Of a DNA stretch of 64,000 nt, positions 43,976 to 56,008 are shown in pieces. Source of the stretch: Oreohelix idahoensis. Lineage: Eukaryota > Mollusca > Gastropoda > Stylommatophora > Oreohelicidae. The notes under the pieces are model-generated. The model searched no databases, had not been told where the DNA came from, and saw nothing but the letters and a program-made list of their open reading frames with translations. Where the stretch lies: positions 310,001-374,000 of the forward strand of contig JAMPIV010019072.1 of NCBI GenBank assembly GCA_024509875.1, given 5' to 3'. Positions within the stretch are counted from its first letter, which is position 1. Each line of letters starts with the position of its first letter. A program made the translations under genes and the position numbers.

Positions 43976-46327
43976 CAGTAGAACTCCATTTATCCGAACC
44001 CCAATTATCCGAACATCCAATTATCCGAACACTTTTTCCAGAAAAAAAAAAAAAATCAGATGCCACAGTCACGTTAGACTAAAATTCTGAATCTTTTGAT
44101 GCGGCAAACTTCAAATGTGTGCGAACAATTTGTAGAGAATGGGATGGCTAATGGTCGGTCGCTTACGTACAGGAAGTCAGTTAGATCATAAAATCAGTTA
44201 ATATCTGGTTTACCAATCCAGTGTACGTGTGCGTTCTAGGTAGAACACTGGCTAAACAGACAGTTCAACTTAAAATAATTGTGTCTGCTACTACAGCAGA
44301 ATAATTTTGGTGTACAAGTATTTCTCTGTGCGATATGGCATCTTCCAGTAGGCCTAAAGCATATAAAAGGAACCGCAATGTTTTGTCAATTGAAACGAAA
44401 ACAGAAATTATCAAGAGACTAGGACAAGGTGAAACTGTGTCTTCACTTGCGAGGATTTTCAATGTTGGGAAAGCTACCGTCTCTGACATCAAAAGTAACA
44501 AGGATAAAATTATGAGTTTTGCATCGAAATTTAATAGTGAAAATGGGTCGAAGAAACGTAAAACCATGAGAAATGCGAAAGATGTGAAATTGGAAGAGGC
44601 TTTGTATATATGGTTTGTGCAAAGAAGAAGCAAAGGGGAACCTATCTCTGGTTCTCTGTTGTGTGAAAAGGCACTTCAGTTCAACAATCAACTTGACGGT
44701 CCTCCTGACTTTAAGGCTAGCCAGGGATGGTTAAGAAACTTTAAATCTCGTCATGGCATACGAGAATTGGAGATTCAAGGGGAATCTTTATCTAGCAATG
44801 CAACTGCCGCTAAAAATTTTAAAGAAACATTCTTGGCTTTTTTGTAAGAAGAAGGTTATTCACTCGATGATGTGTATAATGCCGATGAGACTGGCTTATA
44901 CTGGAAATCATTGCCTCAAAAATCACTTGCATCTCAGCGCGAAGCAGCTGCCCCTGGGTTTAAAAAGTGCAAAGAGAGAGTAACAATTTTGGTAGCCGCG
45001 AATGCCAGTGGAAGTCATCGTTTATCGGTGCTAATGATCGGCAAAGCCAAAAAACCACGTTGTTTAAAGAATGTGACATGTCTCCCATTGTGTTACAAAG
45101 CACAGAAGAGTGCTTGGATGAATAGTGAAATATTTCTTGATTGGTATACAAATCAGTTCATCCCAAATGTGAAGAGGTTGAGAGAACAAGAAAAGAAAAC
45201 TGAAAAAGTAATTCTTCTACTGGACAATGCACCATCTCATCCAGAGACGGATACATTGAAAGCAGTTGATGCAAATTTTAAAGTAATTTTTCTGCCTCCC
45301 AATGTAACAGCACTGATTCAACCAATGGATCAGGGTGTTATAGCAAAGCTTAAAAAGATGTACAAGAAGGAAGTCCTGCGTCGTTTATTGTTGGCTGAAG
45401 ATGAAGAAAGTGTGGTGGCGTTTTCCAAAAAGCTTAATCTCAAAGACTGCTGCTATATGTTAGCTGATGCTTGGACCACCCTGTCACAAGATAATCTCAA
45501 CAAGGCTTGGAGTAGATTGCTTGGGGGAAAAGGAGGAAATGAAACTACTGCAGTGGACACAAATGATGATTGTATAAATGAAGTTGTGGAACTGTTTCAA
45601 GCAATGCCCGGATTTTCGGACTGTGACAAAGATGATGCACACATGTGGCTAGAAGATGATAATGATTCTGGTTTTCAGTTTTTGAATGACGAAGAAATTT
45701 TGTCTTTTGTGCAAGAAGAAAACCAAATACATGTAGTGACCGATGATGAAGACTCCTCAGAAGTACATGATGTACTTGTAGATTATGAAGAAAAACCAAA
45801 ACGTCGACCAAGTCCTGAAGAGGCCTTTATAGCGCTAGAAACAGCGATGGCTTGGTACGAGCAAGAAGATGACAGCTGTCCTACACAGCTTCTGCTGTTG
45901 AAGATAATGCGGGACTTAGCAGCCAAAAGGAGACTATCCAGTTTGGTGCAAAAGAGGATTCCTCATTATTTTAAATAGTGGGCTACATCTGTGCAAGTAC
46001 ATATATACGTAAGTTGCGCCTGGTTTTGAATCGTTTGTAATGTTATTTTGAAAACATTTCTCTTTCTTAACAAAAATAATTAATACAAGTAGTACATGCA
46101 CTGCAGTGTAATAAAAGATTTTGGTGATACAGTGATCTAATACAGTGTGAGTATTATTATTACAGTACAAGTAAATATGTTTTATAGTGTATTTTCCTTG
46201 TGATGGTTAATTATTTTTAGAAATATGTGTACATGTACTCGATACATTATGTAATCCAATTATCCGAACATTTGATTATCCGAACGATGCTCGGTCCCAT
46301 GGGATTCGGATAAATGGAGTTCTACTG
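43976..46327 (+). mobile_element. pogo/Tigger (Tc1/mariner superfamily) DNA transposon
   Basis: 2,352 bp with inverted ends starting CAGTAGAACTCCATTTATCC; the perfect match extends about three bases further. A TA duplication flanks it (43974-43975, 46328-46329). The duplicate sequence at 48955-48966 gives the empty site (AAATAATATG), confirming the boundaries. Subterminal ATTATCCGAAC motifs occur several times at the left end and again near the right end in the same orientation. Confidence 0.96.
44335..45978 (+). pseudogene. Tigger/Jerky-type transposase with a single stop codon
   Basis: From the ATG at 44335 to the stop at 45978 the frame has one interruption, TAA at 44845-44847 (codon 171). 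Layout: CENP-B/psq-type helix-turn-helix (about 10-60; LSIETKTEIIKRLGQGETVS), a second Tc5/CENP-B DNA-binding domain (about 80-145; SQGWLRNFKSRHGI), and a DDE domain with NADETGLYW, LLDNAPSHP and IQPMDQGVI. These carry three Asp residues, with 34 residues between the last two. The C-terminal tail is acidic. Length (about 547) and all catalytic residues fit an otherwise complete transposase, which would bind the inverted ends and cut and paste at TA. It could instead be read as two ORFs, but the second lacks a proper start. Confidence 0.92.
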
Positions 46328-46329
46328 TA

Positions 46330-46691
46330 ATATGAAAACTGTGCTAAAAACTATAACAAGTACATACTATAGTTAAGAGTTTGTGACTCAACAGTTCATC
46401 GTTCCACATGAGAAGAGCATCCCCTATATGTAAGTATGTAACTACATTTATTTCATATAATTGTCTCTAATAAAGTCAATGGTTTATTTTATGACTATAC
46501 AGTATTTTCATCAATTTATCAATACATTATTATTAATGGTACTATTTAAAATTAGGCTAATGGTCATGAAATTAATGTTGAAGCTTGTTTAACATAATGG
46601 TTTTAAAAATTTCAAACATTAATTTGAGGTTGGGCTGGGGCGGCAAGGTATGGTATTGCACGGGGCGGCAAAATTCCTAGGGCCGGCCCTG
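46330..46691 (+). other. hAT 3' noncoding end, copy 1
   Basis: Matches 48963-49322 nearly base for base and ends in CACGGGGCGGCAAAATTCCT and AGGGCCGGCCCTG. Confidence 0.85.
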
Positions 46692-46716
46692 ACTGCTAGC
46701 ACATTCACATCAACAC

Positions 46717-47460
46717 ATGCAGGAAAAAACGGATAGACTCAATAAGTATAGCCAGCAGGTGGGCTTGAACATCAACCTAAAGAAGACAGAGGTCATGACG
46801 CTCAATGTGAGCAATCCTGAGCCCATATCAGTAAGGAATCAGCAACTGGAACAGACAGATGCCTTCACATACCTAGGATGCATAGTAACATCAGACGGCG
46901 GAGCAAGCAAAGACATCAACAACAGAATGAACAAAGCAAGAACAGCATTTTTTAGTCTAAACAACATCTGGAAGTCCTCTCAGTACAGCACAAGCACAAA
47001 ATTAGGATTATATCAGAGCTGTGTGCTTTCTGTGCTTCTTTATGGCGCTGAGAGCTGGAGAGTTACAGAGAAGGAAATGTCGAAATTGTCCTCTTTTCAC
47101 ACAACATGCCTAAGAAAAATTCTCCGAATCTTTTGGCCGAATACCATCACCGACCAAGATCTGCTTACTCGGAGCAAGCAAGAGGACATGCACACCATCA
47201 TAGCTGGCAGACGCTGGAGTTGGGTTGGCCATGTCCTCAGAAGAGACCCCGATGCCATCACAAGAACAGCTATGCTATGGACCCCTGAAGGAAAACGAAA
47301 GAGAGGCCGACCAAAAACAACTTGGCGGAGGACTGTGGAGGCTGAGATGCAAAGAATGAACCAGAGTTGGGACACTGTACGAAGGATGGCCGCCGACCAA
47401 GCAAAGTGGAATCAATTTATTGTTGCCCTACAAGACGCCACCAGGCGTAATGGCCACTGA
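46717..47460 (+). pseudogene. LINE RT C-terminal part (duplicate copy)
   Basis: 247 open codons beginning inside the RT domain just after the YADD box: QVGLNINLKKTEVMTL, FTYLGCIVTSDGG, SVLLYGAESWRV, WSWVGHVLRRDPDA and GRPKTTWRR. No insertion is present, unlike copy 1 at 40334. It lacks the RT active site and cannot act alone. Confidence 0.88.
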
Positions 47461-47514
47461 CTGCTTTGACGGTCGGCGGCTAAGGATCAAAGAAGCAAAG
47501 ACGTAAGATTTGTT

Positions 47515-48960
47515 AATACGAATCCAGATGATATCAACATTCATGAGCATTTTCTTGGTTTCATTGCTGTAGAAGCCACTACAGGCTCAGCGTTTACCGA
47601 ATGCATTCTAAGAAAATTGTCAGACATGGATATTCCAATCGCAAACATGCGTGGCCAAGGGTATGACAATGGATCAAATATGAAAGGAAAACATTCAGGA
47701 GTTTAACAACGTATTAGGGACTTCAACCCGAGAACTTTTTATATCCCTTGCTGTTCTCATTCTCTAAACTTTGTGGTCAATGATGCCGTGATGTCATCTA
47801 GAGAAGGGGTTTTATTTTTTGAAACGGTTCAGAAATTGTATGTGTTTTTCTCAGCGTCAACACTGTGTTGGGGAATCCTTAAGAAACATATTACAACTCT
47901 AACGCCCAAACCACTAAGTACAACTCGCTGGGAATCTAGAATCGAGGCCATTCGTCCTTTAAAATATTATATTGAGGAATTTTATGATGCATTGATAGAA
48001 ATTGCTGATGACGAGTCAGTAGACAAAATGGCGAGACATGAAGCTGAAACCCTTGCCCTAAAACTCAGAGATTTTAAATTTTTATGTTGTCTGGTTATAT
48101 GGCACTATGTTTTAAACGAAATTAATGTTGCTAGTAAACTGTTGCAAAGCATAAAAATGGAATTGACTAGTGCCATTACAACTTTGAGAAATGTTCTCCA
48201 AAGCCTTAAGAATCTCAGAAATTATGAATCATTTCAAAATTTTCTTGTTGATGCTACAAAATTAGCTGAGAAAGTTGAAGCTGATCCTGATTTGATACCA
48301 ACGTTTGAATGTACTAGTGTGCGTCGGCAGAAAAAGCAACACAACTATGAAGCAAGAGATGAACCTATTTTGGATCCCAAAACTAAATTCAAAATTGAAT
48401 TTTTCTTTTTTATTATTGATGTCGCAACTAATTCTATTGAAGAAAGGTTCTAGCAATTGGAACATCACAGTTCACATTTTTCCTTTTTATATAACATCCC
48501 TAAATTGAAATCTGAGACGACAAATGAGCTCTTAAACAAATGTAAAAACCTAGAAGGCGTTTTAACACATCAAGATAATAGAGACATTGATGCCATTGAG
48601 CTATGTGATGAACTGAAAGTAGTATCCAAATTAGCACCAGAAAATACACCGCCAATTGAAGTTCTTCGTTATATTATTGAAAATAACATTGCTCCTAATG
48701 TCGATATAGCCTTAAGAATATTAATAACTTTGCCTGTAACGGTAACAAGTGGTGAGAGTAGTTTTTTTCAAAACTGAAGCTTATTAAAACTTATTTACGC
48801 TCAACAATGGTCGAAACTAGATTGGAAGGACTTGCTATGATTTCAATTGAACATGAAATCGGTCAAAAATTAGACTACGCAGACCTTATTTCTGCAAATA
48901 TGAAAGCAAGAAAAGTGTCTTTTTAAGCAGTACATACTTCAAACAATATAAATTCAAATA
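47515..48960 (+). pseudogene. hAT transposase, C-terminal half (copy 2)
   Basis: Same content as 42529-43973 without the Tigger insertion. A 226-codon frame (47773-48453) stays open where copy 1 is frameshifted. The stop after GKHSGV, the stop after SIEERF, and the frame break in the dimerisation segment (FFQN stop, 48772-48777) are shared with copy 1. Confidence 0.85.
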
Positions 48961-49637
48961 ATATGAAAACTGTGCTAAAAACTATAACAAGTACATACTA
49001 TAGTTAAGAGTTTGTGACTCAACAGTTCATCGTTCCACATGAGAAGAGCATCCCCTATATGTAAGTATGTAACTACATTTATTTCGTATAATTGTCTCTA
49101 ATAAAGTCAATGGTTTATTTTATGACTATACAGTATTTTCATCAATTTATCAATACATTATTATTAATGGTACTATTTAAAATTAGGCTAATGGTCATGA
49201 AATTAATGTTGAAGCTTGTTTAACATAATGGTTTTAAAAATTTCAAACATTAATTTGAGGTTGGGCTGGGGCGGCAAGGTATGGTATTGCACGGGGCGGC
49301 AAAATTCCTAGGGCCGGCCCTGACGCTTTCCATAGGTATATCGTGAAATTACGTCATTGGCGCATAATGTGTAAAAAAAAACAAGTTGTTTGTTTTTATG
49401 TAACAAGAGTTTTGCTGACACTTTAAAGGTAAATATCATACATATATGTTTTATTTAAACTACAGCTTGAATTGCTAGACGAACATGTGTTAAAACGTTC
49501 AGATTTACAGAAAAAATAGTCATTTGATGCAACGATGCAGTGATGCAACGTATTTCAACGTACGGAAGTTTTACCGTACGCGTATAATACGTATTTTATC
49601 GTCAAAAATACAATACGTATCATACGTACGGTCGAAC

Positions 49638-49671
49638 ATTGCACTCCCGTTCCTGCAATATCTGCTATGGC
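49638..49671 (+). mobile_element. SINE type A, 3' end after the nest
   Basis: ATTGCACTCCCGTTCC and TATCTGCTATGG continue the SINE interrupted at 37542; compare CACTCCCCAGTGGCAG and TATCTGCCATGGG at 35380-35410. Confidence 0.65.
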
Positions 49672-50320
49672 AGCGGTTTTCAACCTTTTTGAGTCCATGG
49701 CTCCCCTGACCAACTACATTCTTTCTGCGGCTCCCCTGTGGGATAACTGGTAAAAGCGCTAGCGATGTTTCGACATTTAGCCGAACTTTTTTTGAGCAGG
49801 AGAGCTTTGGAAAAGCTTTTAAACAAGGTAATTTTTTAATGTAATTTTTTTATAAAATGCAATTGGGCAATCTGTGAAAATATTACATTTACAAGAAAAA
49901 ATACACACGAAGTGCACTTTGAAAAACCTTTCTATAAAAAAGAAAACAGCACAGATAAAGTAGACTAGTTTCTTTTTAACATTTTTTTTATATTTTTGTC
50001 TGAAAATCATTCACTGGTATACTGCACTCATGATTCAATCTCCATAACAAAAAACTTGTACAGTAAAACTAAAAAAAAATATGATGAATAAAGTACCAGT
50101 CACCTCAGTGTGAAACTTGAGCTTGCTTGTTGTTACACAGCATGTCAAATCTTAGCACCAATTGAGGTACAGCTACCCTCATTTCCTTCTCTACATCAAG
50201 TCTTGATCTGAACTTGGTTTTTAATGACATCTGTCGTGAAGTGGTCTGATTCACAACACATCATTCTGAGTAACTCTGACTCAAACCGCGCGCCATACTT
50301 TGTGAGAACTGCATGATACA
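49672..50320 (-). mobile_element. hAT element 3' fragment with transposase C-terminus
   Basis: Begins CAGCGGTTTTCAACC, a typical hAT terminal inverted repeat, continuing TGAGTCCATGGCTCCCCTG. On the minus strand about 50130-50245 reads KTKFRSRLDVEKEMRVAVPQ and ends NNKQAQVSH stop, the characteristic end of a hAT transposase of the SCAN/ZBED-like type. The matching other terminus was not found, so it is a fragment. Confidence 0.72.
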
Positions 50321-51030
50321 CGGACCAATCAGAAGGTACCTTTATGCAGTGTTTACTAAAGCATTAGGCCGTCACAATGGCCAGTCCAAATCTGTGCAAC
50401 CAAGTGGAAGAGGACATTTAATTACAGCATTATGAAAGAAGTACTGCATAGAAGAGGTCACTAATGCAATACTGGGAATGTTGCTCTACACGTCTGTGCA
50501 GAGATTTCCACGAATAGTACTATAGGAAGGGAGAAATCTCTGGTTGAATGCATCGAGACCTCAGGTTAGTCCATAATTTTGCTGTTTAGAGTACGCATAG
50601 AATAAAATGCACTTAGTAAAGTAAAAGACAATTAAATAGGAAGTTAAAGGATAATTCAGAGCGTATTTTAAGCCTTAGATGAATATAATCGCTCCAGGAA
50701 TAACGTAGATAAATGAAATCTTAGTTTTTCTGATTTGTACACATAGCAGATTTTACATACATTTTCGGAACGCAAAACACATAGTGGGTAGTAAACTCCC
50801 TCTGGGTCCGGCTTTGGGATATATATAGAACGTGCCCTAAATAGAAAAGCAGGCTATAAGAATTCAAAAATACAGTGAGCTTTAGCGTGTTAATGCAGAT
50901 TGCCTTTGCCGTTTGAGGAGCAGACTAAAAGATACCCATTAACAGCTCGACTGTATGTGCCTGAGGGTAAGAAAGAATTTATATATGTATAGAAATATAT
51001 GTAGTTCTATTGATTAATTACAGTATGCGT
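50321..51030. other. Anonymous stretch
   Basis: No gene, repeat or element end recognised. Confidence 0.5.
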
Positions 51031-51036
51031 TAGGAA

Positions 51037-51760
51037 ATGACTGGTGTAAGACAAGGTGATATCCTGTCACCTTACCTTTTCATACTCCTCATGGACGATG
51101 TCATTAAGGCATGTAAGGAGAGAACAAGAAAGTATTCAGTGGGGTACTGGAAGATGACACAGGTCTGTATTTCAGAGCTGGCATTTGCTGATGATGTTGC
51201 CCTGATTGCTAAATCAGAGGCACATCTCCAATTCAACCTGCAAGTCTGGAAGGAAGAGCTGGAGAAGAGGGGGATGGTCATAAGCAGCTCTAAAACAAAA
51301 TCCATGGTGATATCACGAGAAGAAAGAAGACATCAGATTAAGCTGGGAGAACAGGTCCTGGAGCAGGTAGACCACTTTAAATACCTCGGAGCTATTATTG
51401 ACCGAAAGGGAGGCATCAAAGAAGAGTTGGCCACTTGAAAAGCAGCAGCTGGGAGAGAGGTTGGTAAGAAAACGAAGATGGCTGTATACCGCTCCACCTA
51501 TGTCCCAGTCTTGACATATGGATGCGAGTCATGGGCAATGACTACAACCCACAAAAGCCAGATCCAAACCTCAGAAATGAGGTATCTGAGGAAGGTGGTT
51601 GAAGTAACAAGAAGAGACATGGTACGCAACCAGACGATACGTCAAGGCCTAAATCCCACCCCCTGCAGACCCAAGTAGAACAGTCCCAACTAAGATGGTT
51701 TGGCCATGTCTGCAGAATGGGAGAAGATCGGCTACCACGACAAGCATGGGAAACAAAAAT
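51037..51760 (+). pseudogene. 5'-truncated LINE RT fragment
   Basis: Opens at TGVRQGDILSPYLFILLMDDV (RT block 4), then the active-site box LAFADDVALIAKSE, VISSSKTKSMV, FKYLGAIIDRKGG, a stop at 51438, then VLTYGCESWAMTTTHKSQIQ and, after further breaks, RWFGHVCRMGEDRLPRQAWE-like sequence at about 51690-51750. Several stops make it nonfunctional. The family differs from the LINE at 39615. No target duplication was found. Confidence 0.82.
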
Positions 51761-52337
51761 ATAGTTTTTTTGTTTGAATTAGTGTAGTGACTACATGTCC
51801 GCACGAGTGCGCACCTATTGTACACAGTCGCGAGTAACTAATTAAAAAAAAAAAATTTTTTTTGAACGGTTCTTGTAACTTTCCTGTAAAACTACTAAAA
51901 ATTAACCCAGACAACAGTAAGAGTTTTTTATATAACGTAAAGCAGAAAATTCGAACATGACATTAGTTTTGTAAGGGCAAAAAATATATTAATAACTGCA
52001 TGGAAAATCTAAGACTGCATGCAAAAATTCATGTCCATACAACAAACAGTTTTGGAGAAAATTGACGCTTTCTGTGGGCACGAATTTCCGAACGGACTAT
52101 AGTGTTATGTTCTAACCTTCAAGACCTATTTTGTCAGGGCATTCAATTCGTTTTACGCGATGAACTGTCGCAAGCAAACATTTTTGTCCTCGAGGCTACA
52201 TATAAATACTATGTGTATATTTTGGGCCGCTGTATATTTTTTCTGCTAGAATTCTTATCCATGGAAACAATTTACATTCTACCCAGATATCCAAGGCAGA
52301 AGACGGCACTCTGTTTATGAGGCTAATGACGTAGCAT
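51761..52337. other. Anonymous AT-rich stretch
   Basis: Includes an A-run followed by a T-run at about 51844-51862. No gene recognised. Confidence 0.5.
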
Positions 52338-52346
52338 AAGAATCTT

Positions 52347-53139
52347 CAATCAATCAATACTCTTTAGTTCCTCAAGAAGCATAGGCCTTCAACAAACATA
52401 TGCCAAATCCTCCTGTCACGTGCCATCCGCTCAAGTTCTTTCCATGGTTTCCTCATCATTTTCACATCTGTATCTATCTCTCTTCTCCAAGTGATTTTTG
52501 GTCTACCTGTGCCTCTCTTTCCCTGGGGATTCCTGAACAAGGACTGTCTCGTAATGCTGTCAACAGGTTTCCTCAGTGTGTGTCCTATCCATCGCCAGCG
52601 TCTTCTCAACTCTTGTTCCTCCAGCAGTTGTCTGGCTCTCTGGTTCCACATTTGTGACTTTGTCATACCATTTCAATCTTTCTACTTTTCGCAAGCACCC
52701 GTTTAAAACAGTTTGAAGCCTTTTGGTTGTTGTTTTTGTTGTTCTCCATGTTTCAGAACCATACAATAGGACTGACTTAACATTTGAGTTGAAGATTCTT
52801 ATTTTCGTGTTGGACTTGATTTCTCTTGATCTCCATATATTTCCCAATGCAATGAAGGCTCCTCTTGGTTTTTGTATTCTTATTTTGATACCATTATTTG
52901 TTCCTCCAACTTTGTCTATATTGCTGCCAAGATATGTGTACGATTCTACATCTGTTAGTGGTGTTTCTTCAAATTCTACCGTGTTATTTCTTGCATTTAT
53001 TCTCATTATCTTTGTGTTTTAGCTGTGTATTTTCAGGCCCACTTGTTGTGACCTCTCATCAAGTATTTTTATTTTTTTCTTGCATCTCATTATGGTTAAG
53101 GGAAAGAAGAGCCAAGTCATCAGCAAAATTCATATAATC
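52347..53139 (-). mobile_element. 5'-truncated LINE
   Basis: Flanked by the 9-mer AAGAATCTT (52338-52346, 53140-53148). On the minus strand it opens just before the RT box NFADDLALLSLNHNEMQ, then TPLTDVESYTYLGSNIDKVGG, KSVLLYGSETWRTTKTTTKR, RWIGHTLRKPVDSITRQSL and GKRGTGRPKITWRREI, with a 3' tail of ATTG repeats. One frame break is visible near 52560-52666. Same family as the copy at 59661-60685. Confidence 0.82.
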
Positions 53140-53159
53140 AAGAATCTTAATGTCACGTA

Positions 53160-53640
53160 ACGGAGGTAGAAGCAGCAAATGCAACCTTAAGGTGGCTGAC
53201 TGAAACTTCATTTTTAAAAAGCAGTCATTGTGTCAGACACTCAGTTCATGCTTCGAAAGGTTCAACATGGTTTACTAAGACATGAATGGAAAACTTTCAT
53301 AGAAGCTTCGAATCTGCAGGAGCTGGTGTGGATCTACTGTCCTGGTCATGCAGGGTTACGTGGTAATGAAAGAGCTGACAGACTAGCATCAAGAGCACCC
53401 ACAGTGAGGACACTAAATATGTGAATATGGATAAAGGAGGGATACTAAGTGTCACGGATTGCCTCCCCTGCTTTGCAGTAGTGGTCCAACAGTGACCACA
53501 ACTCAAGAGTATCTAATATTGGCTTCCAAGGTATCTACCTGCTCGCAAGATTACTCTTGGCAGAGATGTAGATAGAAGATTAATGACACTTCTACCTTAC
53601 GGGAGCATTCACAAGATATTTCCAGAAGTTACGAACAATG
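53160..53640 (+). pseudogene. LINE RNase H fragment
   Basis: 53230-53424 reads MLRKVQHGLLRHEWKTFIEA, LQELVWIYCPGHAGLRGNER and ADRLASRAP, the C-terminal part of a LINE RNase H (WIYCPGHAG...NERAD with the catalytic D). About 53520-53640 continues as degenerate tail sequence. A minus-strand relative lies at 61911-62120. Confidence 0.75.
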
Positions 53641-54529
<889 letters not shown>

Positions 54530-56008
54530 TGTGGTGGATTTGATGTTATGAATTTGTTAGGTATTAATATGTTAATAAATGAGATTAGCTATGAAAGTCC
54601 CTGAATTTACTCAATAGCATTGTGAACTTTTCAGGGTACTTTTCCGCTACCACCTCTTTTATCTCATTCAAAATGTATTTATTATTATATTAAATGACTT
54701 CGTTTAGTGTCTAGGGTTATGAATGTAGAGTGTAATATACAAAAATCAACAAACATACAAACAAATAGTTTATTATTCACAACAGCACACAGTACTACCA
54801 CAATAACATACAAACGACACTTTAAAAGGCTATCTTATTTAAGACTGCGGTTGAATTTTGTGTAAATATAATTTTTACAATTTTATTATCCTGATTCTAA
54901 TTTGTTTGGAATCAGGATTGACAATTTAAAAGTGAAATCAAAATAATCATTTACATCAGTCAAATAGCACAATAGATCCTCTGTCCATACATAAAATATT
55001 TTTCTAATATACGTCTGTAGTGTTCTCCTACTTTAAGGTAATACTGGTAGTACCACTAGGTTGTTGTTTGAAATCATACCCTTTTAGTAATGTTTGTTTC
55101 TATTTGTCACTTGTGGAACTATTAAATATTTGTCCCAGTCTATTCACTGTCACTTTTTATATTTCTTCTGTTAAAGTTCTGTAGTTGAGCTTCCAGCTGC
55201 CAAACATGAACTTAACTTGGCAGTAGAATACAGGTTGAACTTTTCCTCTGCTCGCTTGACAATCTGTTCCCTGTTTGATAGGCAATGGCCACTAGCATGG
55301 GCTCGCAGTAAACAGGCAGAGTCCTGAATCAATCAGTTTTCAAGCGTTTGGTACCACATTAACGTCAGTACCCAGGACCTCTGAAATGTGAAGGTATGCA
55401 TCCTTCTTAATATCTAGCATACACTAATAGTCCACATTCTAGGACAGGTACATTACAAACAAACAAAAAGGGTCATATCCTTATACAAACCTATGCCACC
55501 ATTTTCTTTTGATGTGACAATGTACACCAGTATTCCTTTCCCTAATAGTTACAACGCCACTGCAATTCCAGCTGTAATCTCTTCCGTATAATAGGATAGG
55601 TGTTATGCTCCTTTATGACAATCATACATATTCTTGTAGTTTTACACCTCTCTGACAGTCTATCACATGGTGGATCAATCTTTAGGCTTTGCCTCATGTT
55701 CGCTATAGACCCACTCATGTCCAGACATATATTATTATTTCACATTAAATTTTTATATAAAATACAGATTAATAAATGTCAATCTTACCACAATTTTTAT
55801 TCAATGAAATACACAGAGACGATGACTGACACAGTTTCGATCTGCTTTGTTGTCCAGGCTGCCCAGAAATTGTATTTGAAAGCACAGCCTGATCTCATGT
55901 ATCACTGGTGAAATTTTTTCTAGAAATGGCGTCCCCCCTAACGCTTATTCTGACAATATCGATTCAGTTAGCCAATCACTATTAATTTTACAAGGGTAAA
56001 CAGTCTTT

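Larger units (their letters stand above)
37665..49322 (+). mobile_element. Large hAT element (zinc-finger MYM/TTF transposase type), expanded
   Basis: The left end CAGGGCCGGCTCTACC and right end TAGGGCCGGCCCTG are inverse copies, with an 8-bp flank GCGCTTTC (37657-37664) and ACGCTTTC (49323-49330), 7 of 8 matching. Subterminal CACGGGGCGGCAAA motifs occur at both ends. A second copy of the right end lies at 46680-46691 because the 3' part is tandemly duplicated. Contents: SINE (37781-37949), transposase pieces, LINE (39615-42516) with nested solo LTR, Tigger (43976-46327), and the duplicate (46692-49322). Confidence 0.88.
46692..49322 (+). repeat. 2.63-kb tandem duplicate of LINE plus hAT 3' part (copy 2)
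   Basis: Collinear with 40134-46691. That interval is 6,558 bp; removing the solo LTR with its duplication (1,572) and the Tigger with its TA (2,354) leaves 2,632 bp against 2,631 bp here, and the 1-bp difference is the extra base near 43148. The copies differ by only a handful of substitutions on reading. The junction lies at the last base of the hAT terminus. Confidence 0.93.
37543..49637. mobile_element. Palindromic MITE-like element enclosing the large hAT
   Basis: The left end GTTCGACCGT (37543-37552) and right end ACGGTCGAAC (49628-49637) are perfect inverse 10-mers, with ATT on both sides. Both arms are full of TACGTAT motifs (left to 37664, right from about 49560), as in a small palindromic DNA element. 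Without the hAT insertion it would be about 430 bp. The superfamily is not assigned; a 3-bp target ATT is inferred. Confidence 0.65.
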
